Of a DNA stretch of 55,682 nt, positions 49,020 to 55,682 are shown piece after piece (positions within the stretch are counted from its first letter, which is position 1; each line of letters begins with the position of its first letter). The notes beneath the pieces were generated by a model, which searched no databases, was not told the origin of the DNA, and saw only the letters and a program-made list of their open reading frames with translations. The position numbers and the translations under genes are program-made. The stretch is from Finegoldia magna_J (GTDB lineage: Bacteria > Bacillota > Clostridia > Tissierellales > Peptoniphilaceae). The stretch covers positions 1 through 55,682 of the forward strand of contig NZ_NDYF01000008.1 in NCBI RefSeq assembly GCF_002243175.1, in the 5' to 3' direction.

Positions 49020-51915
49020 ATTCAGCGACAATCAAAAATTAGCTTATTCTACTATAGACAAAAACGTGTGTGTAAATGCAGGTGCAGGAACTGGTAAAAC
49101 AGAGGTAGTTTCTGAAAGATTTAGATATATGTACGAAAATGGTATTGATATCAAAAGTATCGTGTGCATAACTTTTACCAACAAAGCTGCTGACGAAATG
49201 AAGGATAGAATTATTCAAAAATTAAACAATCCTAGACTAATTGATGACATAAATGTATCCACCATTTCATCTTTTTGCAAAAAAATAGTATCGGATAATT
49301 CGTACTATTTATCCATAGATCCTAGCTTTCAAATCATAGAAGACGATCAAGCTAACAAAATGATTAATGACATTTTTGATAAAATCCTAGAAAATAGAAT
49401 TGATTTTATCAAGAAACTTGGTAGTGAGTTAGATATTTCATACTCAGATACTCTTAAAATTATCAGAGATTCTTTCAATAAATTAAGGACGAATAACATC
49501 GAATTTGAAGTTATTAAAAGAGAAACAATTCTTCAACTAACGAATCTTAGAAATATTGACGATGAGGACATTATCGGAATAAAAAGTTATCTATTTGATC
49601 TAAGAGAAGAATCGGATAATATCAAAGGACTTACGAAAAATAGTAGACTATATAAGTTTTTGCATGATGATAAACAAAATTTGGAAATTCCAGAATATAC
49701 TAGATTTTTGTTAGAAAGTTTTGACAATCTTGGAGAGAGCAAGAAAGAAAATGTTCAAGAAATAATTGATGAAATAAATAAAAGAGTTGACGCTATACTT
49801 TCCAATAAAGAAAAACAATATGTAGATTTATATGAAGGGTTTTTCGATATTTTGATAGAAATTAACAGAGAATATTCAATAAAAAAGAATGAAAAAAGCT
49901 TTTTAGATTTTAATGATATTGAAATAATGTGCAAAAAAGCTCTGGGAAATGAAAATATTTTAAAATCTTGTAAAGAAAAATACAAATATTTTATGATAGA
50001 TGAATATCAAGATACATCAAATCTACAAAGAGATATTTTTTATATGTTATGCAGTGATAAAGAGGATTTGGATAGGAACAATCTTTTTGTAGTTGGAGAC
50101 CCTAAACAAGCTATATATAGTTTTAGAGGAGCGAACATTAAAGTATTTGAAAAAACTAGAGAAGACATCAAAAATAGTGGCGGAAAAGATATAACTTTTT
50201 ATGAAAACCATAGAACTCATCCAAATATAATGGAGCCTATTAATTACATTTATTCCAATAAAATGAAGGATCGATACGATAGTTTAGTCGCAGTTAATGA
50301 AGTGGGAGATGTAATTGGTAGAGATGAATTCAAGCTCAACAATAAGGATGCAAAAACAAAAGATGAATCTACTGATATTTTGGTTTCTTGCATTAATGAA
50401 GATAATTTTAAAGACACTGCTATCTTAGCTAGGACTAAGAATGATTTCTTGGAATACGAAAAAAGTTTGAATAACAGAAATATTCCTTATTATATTTTCG
50501 ACAAACAAGGACTGGAAGAATGCAGAGAAATATTAAATCTGATTCAGTTCATAAAATACGCAAGATATGGCGATGAAATAAGCAAAGTCGGAATATTATC
50601 TAATGTTTATGATGTGGATTACAATGAAATATTGAATCAAACGGAAAAATATCAATCAACTATGAAAATAATTGATAAACAAGTAGAGGAATTTACGGGA
50701 AATCTTACAAAATTTACTATTTACGATTCCATATCTAATTATATTGAACAGATTGATTACTTAGGTTTATTTAGCGAACTTCAAGCAAAGGCAAATGTGA
50801 TTAAATTTTTGGAAATTGCAAAGCAATTTGATTCCAACAACTATAATATAGAAGATTTTGTAGATTATTTTGAAAATAATACTAACTTATATCAAATGTC
50901 TTTTGAAGATGAACACAGTGATTTGGTAAAACTTATGACTATTCACAAATCAAAGGGGTTGGGTTTTGGTAAGGTTATAGTGGATAATTTGTCAAAACCA
51001 TCAATTAACAAAGATAAATTTCTATTATTTATAGACAACGAAAACATTCAGATGCAATTCGTACTAGATTTTCCTTTTTCAAAATTCAGAATGACAAAAG
51101 TTAAGAAATTAATAGAAGAAGAGGAAGATTACGAAGTTGACAACGTGTACTATACGGCATTCACGCGTGCGAAAAAAGAGTTATCATTTTCTAATTCTAA
51201 AAAATCGGGACATTTTAAGCAAATAAGTCCATACATTGAAGACTTGCAACAAAGAGGAAGTATTAAATTTTTGGAATTAATGGAGAAACCTTTTATATTA
51301 GAGACAATAGATACAAAATTCGATAAAATAGAGCCCAAAAATGTAGAAATTAAAAAACTCATTCCAATTGGTATTACGAGTATATTGAATTATAATGAAG
51401 AAATTTTCGATAGCAATCTAGAACAATCTTCAATAAATTATATATTGCTTGGTAATCTGGTTCACATGTATGCGAAATTATCTGACGGAGTAAATTCTCC
51501 ATGTATTAAGGAAGTAGATTTTTTAAATAAAGATGAGAAGAAAATTTTCAATGTCGCAACGAAAAACTTTAATCAATTGATAACAGATTTTTCAAATTAT
51601 AAAAATGAAATGGATTTTAATTTGCTGTACGAAAATCTAATGATATCAGGATTTATGGACAGAGTGGAATTCTGTGATGAAGAAATAAAAGTTTATGATT
51701 ATAAAATAAGTTCACAATCACAAGAATACTTGTACGAAAAATATCACATGCAATTGAAGTTTTATTCTTATGTTTTGAATAAAAAATACAATAAAAATAT
51801 TAAAATGTTTCTTGTGAATTTGAGAAAGGGATATATCATTGAAAAAATTTACGACAAAAATTGTGAACAAGAGGTTGAAGTTTTTCTTAACAATTATTTA
51901 AATCAATTGAATTAG
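49012..51915 (+). CDS. addA: helicase-nuclease AddA subunit
   Basis: 967 aa, compact compared with about 1230 in Bacillus. SF1A helicase with Walker A NAGAGTGKT (22-30), VITFTNKAADEM-like motif Ia, motif II DEYQD, motif III VGDPKQAIYSFRGA and motif VI YTAFTRAKKEL. The C-terminal nuclease domain has MDRVEF...VYDYKI. With AddB it unwinds and resects double-strand breaks and loads RecA at Chi. Start overlaps addB by 8 bases. Confidence 0.93.
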   Translation: MIKFSDNQKLAYSTIDKNVCVNAGAGTGKTEVVSERFRYMYENGIDIKSIVCITFTNKAADEMKDRIIQKLNNPRLIDDINVSTISSFCKKIVSDNSYYLSIDPSFQIIEDDQANKMINDIFDKILENRIDFIKKLGSELDISYSDTLKIIRDSFNKLRTNNIEFEVIKRETILQLTNLRNIDDEDIIGIKSYLFDLREESDNIKGLTKNSRLYKFLHDDKQNLEIPEYTRFLLESFDNLGESKKENVQEIIDEINKRVDAILSNKEKQYVDLYEGFFDILIEINREYSIKKNEKSFLDFNDIEIMCKKALGNENILKSCKEKYKYFMIDEYQDTSNLQRDIFYMLCSDKEDLDRNNLFVVGDPKQAIYSFRGANIKVFEKTREDIKNSGGKDITFYENHRTHPNIMEPINYIYSNKMKDRYDSLVAVNEVGDVIGRDEFKLNNKDAKTKDESTDILVSCINEDNFKDTAILARTKNDFLEYEKSLNNRNIPYYIFDKQGLEECREILNLIQFIKYARYGDEISKVGILSNVYDVDYNEILNQTEKYQSTMKIIDKQVEEFTGNLTKFTIYDSISNYIEQIDYLGLFSELQAKANVIKFLEIAKQFDSNNYNIEDFVDYFENNTNLYQMSFEDEHSDLVKLMTIHKSKGLGFGKVIVDNLSKPSINKDKFLLFIDNENIQMQFVLDFPFSKFRMTKVKKLIEEEEDYEVDNVYYTAFTRAKKELSFSNSKKSGHFKQISPYIEDLQQRGSIKFLELMEKPFILETIDTKFDKIEPKNVEIKKLIPIGITSILNYNEEIFDSNLEQSSINYILLGNLVHMYAKLSDGVNSPCIKEVDFLNKDEKKIFNVATKNFNQLITDFSNYKNEMDFNLLYENLMISGFMDRVEFCDEEIKVYDYKISSQSQEYLYEKYHMQLKFYSYVLNKKYNKNIKMFLVNLRKGYIIEKIYDKNCEQEVEVFLNNYLNQLN

Positions 51916-51934
51916 CTAAATTATGGGTTATAAT
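51907..51934 (+). promoter_or_regulatory. promoter of the two-component operon
   Basis: TTGAAT (51907-51912, over the addA stop), a 16-base spacer and TATAAT (51929-51934) precede the response regulator. Confidence 0.65.
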
Positions 51935-51951
51935 AATACATGAGGTGTGAT

Positions 51952-52641
51952 ATGAGTATTAAAGTTCTTTTAGTAGAAGATGAAGATAATATAAGACAAT
52001 TTACAAAAATAAATTTAGCAAGAGAAGGATTTGAAATTTTGGAAGCTGAGTCTGGAGAAAAAGGCGTAGAACTAGCAGAACTAAACAAACCAGACGTTGC
52101 TGTTTTAGACATAATGCTTCCTGGAATTGACGGATTTGAAGTTTGCAAAATTTTAAGAAATAAATTTCCGAATATTGTTATTATAATGTTGACTGCAAAA
52201 ACTCAAGATAACGATAAAATTGAAGGACTTGAAAGAGGAGCAGACGATTATTTGACCAAACCATTTAATCCACGTGAATTGATACTTAGAATAAAATCCG
52301 TTTTGAGAAGAAGTCCGCAAAAACAAAATAATAGTCAAATTATTGAAGATGAAACATTCAAACTTGATATGTATTCAAGAACTTTTTATAAAAATGGAAA
52401 AGAAATTACGTTGACTCCAACCGAACTTAACATAATAAAGCTTTTGATGCAAAATCCTGGTAAAGCAATTACTAGAGATGAATTGATGGATAAAGCATGG
52501 GGCGAAGATTTTATAGGTGATGCTAAAATTGTTGATGTCAATATGAGAAGATTGAGAAGCAAAATTGAAGAAGATTCAACTCATCCAAAATATATTGTAA
52601 CGGTTTGGGGAGTTGGTTACAGATGGGAAAATAAAAAATAA
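51952..52641 (+). CDS. OmpR-family response regulator
   Basis: 229 aa from ATG 51952, with GAGGTG about 5 bases upstream; ATG 51940 precedes that RBS. The receiver domain has EDE acids, Asp in VAVLDIMLPG, Thr in MLTAK and Lys in LTKPF. The winged helix (about 130-229) ends in VWGVGYRW. Its partner is the histidine kinase whose start overlaps its stop (TAATG). The signal is not known from sequence; it is distinct from the PhoP in this window. Confidence 0.93.
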   Translation: MSIKVLLVEDEDNIRQFTKINLAREGFEILEAESGEKGVELAELNKPDVAVLDIMLPGIDGFEVCKILRNKFPNIVIIMLTAKTQDNDKIEGLERGADDYLTKPFNPRELILRIKSVLRRSPQKQNNSQIIEDETFKLDMYSRTFYKNGKEITLTPTELNIIKLLMQNPGKAITRDELMDKAWGEDFIGDAKIVDVNMRRLRSKIEEDSTHPKYIVTVWGVGYRWENKK

Positions 52642-54047
52642 TGAGTATTAAAAACAAAATAATGTATTCCTTTGTATTTTTAACAAGTATTACCGCGATA
52701 ATACTTGTTATATTTTCTATTTATGCTACTAAGTTTTATTATTATTCTACAATGGAAGGCGTTTTGAACAACGAAATAAGATATTCGACAAATTTGTACA
52801 GCTCTTATATGGCAGATTATGAACTAGATGAAGTAATTGCCGAAGACAAAAACCAGTTTTACAGACAAACTGACTGCCAAGTGCAAATTTTAGACAATAA
52901 TCAAGTCGTTGTATTTGACTCTATTGCAAGTCCTAATTTGGGAGAAAAAATAGAAACATCAGATGTAGTAAGCGCAATAAATGGTCAAAGTGGAAGATAC
53001 ACAGGAAAAGTTAGTTATTCTGATTCAAATATTATTTCTGTTTCTGTTCCACTTGAATCCAGAGGAAAACAAGTGGGAGTTTTAAGATACATTTCAAGTT
53101 TAAAAGAAGTAGACAGGGCAATAAGAGTGAAGTCCGTATCGTTTGCTTTGTTCGGGTTTTTGGTAATATTATTCAGTATTTTATTAAGTAAAATTTTAAC
53201 TAAAAGCATAATCAAACCTATAAATAGTCTTGCAAAAACTGCCGAAAAAATGGCTAAGGGTGATATGGAAGTAAGAGCAAAAGAAAATGACACAGATGAA
53301 ATTGGAAGACTTGGAATGACTTTGAATTTATTGACGGACAATATTAACAAGAAAGAACAATTGAAAAACGAATTTATTTCAAGTGTGTCACATGAATTGA
53401 GAACACCATTAACATCTATAAAAGGGTGGGCGCAAACTTTAAAATACGATCCGTCAGATTTAGAAACAACAACAATGGGAATAGACATAATCGATAGCGA
53501 ATGCGACAGACTTACAAATATGGTTGAGGAGTTACTAGATTTTTCAAGATTTACATCTGGAAGAATTTCAATCGTAAAAAGAAAACAAAACTTAATTGAA
53601 TTAGCAGAACGTATAAAAAACCAATTGCTCCCTAAAGTTCGTTCTAAAGGAATTGATTTGATATTGAATTATGAAAGTCCAGAACTCATCGCTACATTTG
53701 ACGAAGATAGAATCAAGCAAGTTTTCATTAATATTTTAGATAATGCTATAAAATTTACCCCAGAAAAGGGAACGATAATTATTAATATCGAAAAAACTGA
53801 GAAATTTGCAGAAATTTCCATAATAGATACTGGAATTGGAATTTCATTTGAAGAAATAGAACTTGTAACTGGTAAATTCTACAAAGGATCCAATTCCAAT
53901 TCACATGTAGGTTTGGGGCTTTCTATTTGTGAAGAAATAGTAAAACTTCACAAGGGAGAATTGATGATTAAATCTAAGTTAGATGAAGGAACTACAGTTT
54001 CGTTTACATTGCCATTAGGAGATGATGAAAATGAAAAAGACAACTAG
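52641..54047 (+). CDS. sensor histidine kinase with HAMP domain
   Basis: 468 aa. First helix (about 9-31), extracytoplasmic sensor domain (32-165), second helix (166-186), HAMP (about 187-240), HisKA with His251 in SSVSHELRTPLTSIKGWAQT, and HATPase with DTGIGIS and GLGLSI. The layout resembles WalK-like or VicK-like kinases but without a PAS domain. It overlaps the downstream anchored-protein gene by 17 bases, pointing to a three-component unit. Confidence 0.92.
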   Translation: MSIKNKIMYSFVFLTSITAIILVIFSIYATKFYYYSTMEGVLNNEIRYSTNLYSSYMADYELDEVIAEDKNQFYRQTDCQVQILDNNQVVVFDSIASPNLGEKIETSDVVSAINGQSGRYTGKVSYSDSNIISVSVPLESRGKQVGVLRYISSLKEVDRAIRVKSVSFALFGFLVILFSILLSKILTKSIIKPINSLAKTAEKMAKGDMEVRAKENDTDEIGRLGMTLNLLTDNINKKEQLKNEFISSVSHELRTPLTSIKGWAQTLKYDPSDLETTTMGIDIIDSECDRLTNMVEELLDFSRFTSGRISIVKRKQNLIELAERIKNQLLPKVRSKGIDLILNYESPELIATFDEDRIKQVFINILDNAIKFTPEKGTIIINIEKTEKFAEISIIDTGIGISFEEIELVTGKFYKGSNSNSHVGLGLSICEEIVKLHKGELMIKSKLDEGTTVSFTLPLGDDENEKDN

Positions 54048-55503
54048 TATATTGGTAGGTACGATAGTTTTAATTTTGTTGATTGTTTTCATAATGTTCA
54101 GAAACAAAGAACAATCTGCAGTTGAAAATATCAAAGTTCCTGAAAATAATTTATTGGTCGCAGCAGGTGTGTGGCAAATTGATAAGAAAGAAAGTTTTTC
54201 TGATTCCAAATCCAAAGCTTCAGATGAAATAGGTAAACTTTATGTCGATGAATCTATAGTTGTTTTCGGAAAAAGATTCACCATAAATCCCAAATTTTCG
54301 TCCAAATTTGTAAGTTTGCAAAATTATCTAACTAAAAAAACAAGCGACGAAAATCTAAGTAAGAAATTTTCAAAAGATAAAAAAATGGTAATTACAATTT
54401 CTGATGGTAGCAAGTTTTATCAAGATGTTGTTGTAATGGATAAAAACAATATAATACTACCATACAACGGTGTACTTTATTACATGAAAAAAACAGAAAA
54501 CAAAGTTAGCAGAACTTTTATTGAAAATTACCAGTCGACGTATGAAAGTAAATATTATGAAAATAAGGGAAATAATTTAAAAGACAAAGAAAATATTGCT
54601 CTTTTAATTGGAATCAAAAATAAAGTTGTAAGAAATGAAAAAGCAGATATTTCTTATAGGACTATTTTGTTAGACATTGATAAGAAAAACCGTGCACAGA
54701 TTTATCAGACATCAGCATTATTTTTCCCTAGGAAAAATGGATTTTGGCTTATGGAATACAAAAAGAATGAGTTTGATAATAATTATGTAGAGCAATTTTT
54801 AGCTAAGCCAGTTTATTCAGGCGATAATTCTAAGGAAAATAAAAAATTAGAATTTGACTCATCTGCAGAAATAACATACCTTGGTCCAGAATATATTTCA
54901 ATTATGAGAATAAAAGATCAATTCGAAGATTATTCAATATATGACATCGATAAAATGAGTAATAATAACGAATTGAATATAGACCAAATCGGAGGAAAAG
55001 AAGCTGTAAATGTATTGAAGAATTCCATTGCAGAAGAATCAACAGATTCTAATTCCGAAATTACTGCGAACGATAAGAATGAAGATTACAAAAATATTGG
55101 AATTGTAAGAAATTCTGGTAAATGGAATTATCAAACACAATATAAATTCAAAGAAAATAACGAAGTTAAATTGAAAAATGTAATTCTAAATATCGTATCG
55201 CATTTGAATTTATCACCAGATGAATTATCCATGAATTGGCAATCTATTAAAAATTTAAAAAGTAGTGCTATAGATGCTTATTCTTCTCCTGATAAGAGAA
55301 TATTAATAGTTCAAACGACAGATGAAATATTAATTTACGATTATTCTAACGATAATAAATTAATAGGAAGTATTCCAATTACGAAAGATGATTCAATTAT
55401 AATGAGTGAATGGGCAATAGGAAATTATGCCGAAATGTGGAAAAAAGAATTTCAAAACAACGACAAAATTCCATCATCATTTATTACTAACTTAAGACAA
55501 TAA
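54031..55503 (+). CDS. membrane-anchored extracytoplasmic protein of unknown function
   Basis: 490 aa from ATG 54031, 9 bases after AGGAG; ATG 54025 and 54022 are alternatives too close to the RBS. One N-terminal helix (about 4-24) without a lipobox or clear cleavage site, then about 465 hydrophilic residues outside the membrane, rich in Lys, Asn, Ser and Asp. A GVWQIDKKES stretch near residue 45 and a disordered acidic region near 340-355 are seen. No family was recognised. Its place behind the kinase suggests it senses or is controlled by the system. A terminator follows. Confidence 0.8.
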   Translation: MKKTTSILVGTIVLILLIVFIMFRNKEQSAVENIKVPENNLLVAAGVWQIDKKESFSDSKSKASDEIGKLYVDESIVVFGKRFTINPKFSSKFVSLQNYLTKKTSDENLSKKFSKDKKMVITISDGSKFYQDVVVMDKNNIILPYNGVLYYMKKTENKVSRTFIENYQSTYESKYYENKGNNLKDKENIALLIGIKNKVVRNEKADISYRTILLDIDKKNRAQIYQTSALFFPRKNGFWLMEYKKNEFDNNYVEQFLAKPVYSGDNSKENKKLEFDSSAEITYLGPEYISIMRIKDQFEDYSIYDIDKMSNNNELNIDQIGGKEAVNVLKNSIAEESTDSNSEITANDKNEDYKNIGIVRNSGKWNYQTQYKFKENNEVKLKNVILNIVSHLNLSPDELSMNWQSIKNLKSSAIDAYSSPDKRILIVQTTDEILIYDYSNDNKLIGSIPITKDDSIIMSEWAIGNYAEMWKKEFQNNDKIPSSFITNLRQ

Positions 55504-55518
55504 AATTTAACCAGAATT

Positions 55519-55557
55519 AAGAAGTAGATAATGCAGGAAATTATCTACTTCTTTTTT
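55519..55557 (+). terminator. terminator of the two-component operon
   Basis: The 14-bp stem AAGAAGTAGATAAT/ATTATCTACTTCTT is followed by TTTT. Confidence 0.92.
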
Positions 55558-55559
55558 GT

Positions 55560-55571
55560 ACACTTAAGTGT
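55560..55571. repeat. perfect 12-bp palindrome
   Basis: ACACTTAAGTGT starts 3 bases after the terminator T-run. It marks the change from chromosomal operon to the hairpin-rich sequence at the right edge. Confidence 0.6.
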
Positions 55572-55592
55572 GTTGAGCGAACGAAGTGAGCG

Positions 55593-55621
55593 AAATAAAA
55601 AACCACCTGCTATGCAGGTGG
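55593..55621 (-). terminator. minus-strand terminator-like hairpin at the right edge
   Basis: The perfect 8-bp stem CCACCTGC/GCAGGTGG is followed on the minus strand by TTTTTTATTT. A transcript entering from the right of the window would stop here. Such hairpins are also seen at the ends of IS200/IS605-like elements. Confidence 0.65.
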
Positions 55622-55682
55622 AAGACATTAGCTTTAGCTTCAAGCAAAATACAACCTCCTATGATAAAATAGTTACGCCTGA

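Noticed and set aside
53015..53488. 157-codon minus-strand frame opposite the histidine kinase
   Set aside because: It is antisense to the HAMP and HisKA coding region and has no start signal.

Overview
The window is about 55.7 kb of AT-rich chromosome, densely packed with genes, from a low-GC Gram-positive anaerobe. The gene set includes AddAB, GatCAB, AmaP/Asp23, PhoPR with Pst, ThiI with NifS, a ThrRS-like nucleoside kinase and selenium-dependent molybdenum hydroxylase accessory genes. Together with the codon bias this suggests an anaerobic coccus of the Peptoniphilaceae/Tissierellia, most likely Finegoldia or a close relative. That placement is recollection and inference, not a database result. 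No rRNA, CRISPR array, prophage or complete insertion sequence was seen.

Region by region. 1-2100: an array of 17 tRNA genes, the first cut by the window edge. It is interrupted near 254-383 by a 20-base copy of the 5' end of tRNA-Glu followed by three short GAA/TTC-loop hairpins. An isolated tRNA-Arg(CCG) follows. 2131-4026 (minus): an orphan prepilin, a YczE-like membrane protein and an RNase H-like protein. 4119-7837: nifS-type cysteine desulfurase, thiI, lemA and a TPM-domain protein. 7980-12179: an XRE-cupin regulator and potABCD polyamine uptake. 12283-17408: uppP, then pcrA-ligA. 17459-22401: gatCAB, rdgB, a YfcE-like phosphodiesterase and a divergent folD. 22492-24626: MocA-like, YqeB-like and XdhC-like proteins. 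24656-25075 (minus): a Zur-like regulator with its own operator. 25242-31236: a surface-sugar cassette whose enzymes match synthesis of UDP-2,3-diacetamido-2,3-dideoxyglucuronate plus an initiating sugar-phosphate transferase. 31296-32252 (minus): a 3-hydroxyacyl-CoA dehydrogenase. 32554-33889: amaP, DUF2273 and asp23. 33923-34777 (minus): degV. 34878-41545 (minus): the phosphate regulon pstS, pstC, pstA, pstB, phoU, phoP, phoR. 41688-43709: asparaginase, an unknown protein and an MltG-like fragment. 43770-51915: a pseudouridine synthase, a ThrRS-like nucleoside kinase, addB and addA. 51952-55503: a second two-component system with a membrane-anchored partner. 55558-55682: hairpins that look like the edge of a further element.

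How genes work together. Many operons use stop/start overlaps (TAATG, ATGA), so translational coupling is the rule. The phosphate block is self-contained: PstSCAB imports phosphate, PhoU/PhoR/PhoP sense and regulate, and TTTACA-type direct repeats with 11-12 base phasing precede both pstS and pstC. The sugar block supplies four successive enzymes of one nucleotide-sugar pathway but no glycosyltransferase or flippase.

The strongest oddity is PstS (40610-41545). Its two halves are in swapped order relative to ordinary PstS, and its C terminus ends exactly where its mature N-terminal domain would be expected to continue, which is the signature of a circular permutation. Other points worth a second look are the truncated tRNA-Glu with hairpins, the FolD lacking its usual C-terminal motif, the glycan cassette without transferases, a SigB-like promoter ahead of amaP-asp23, and a minus-strand terminator encoded inside the neighbouring convergent gene.
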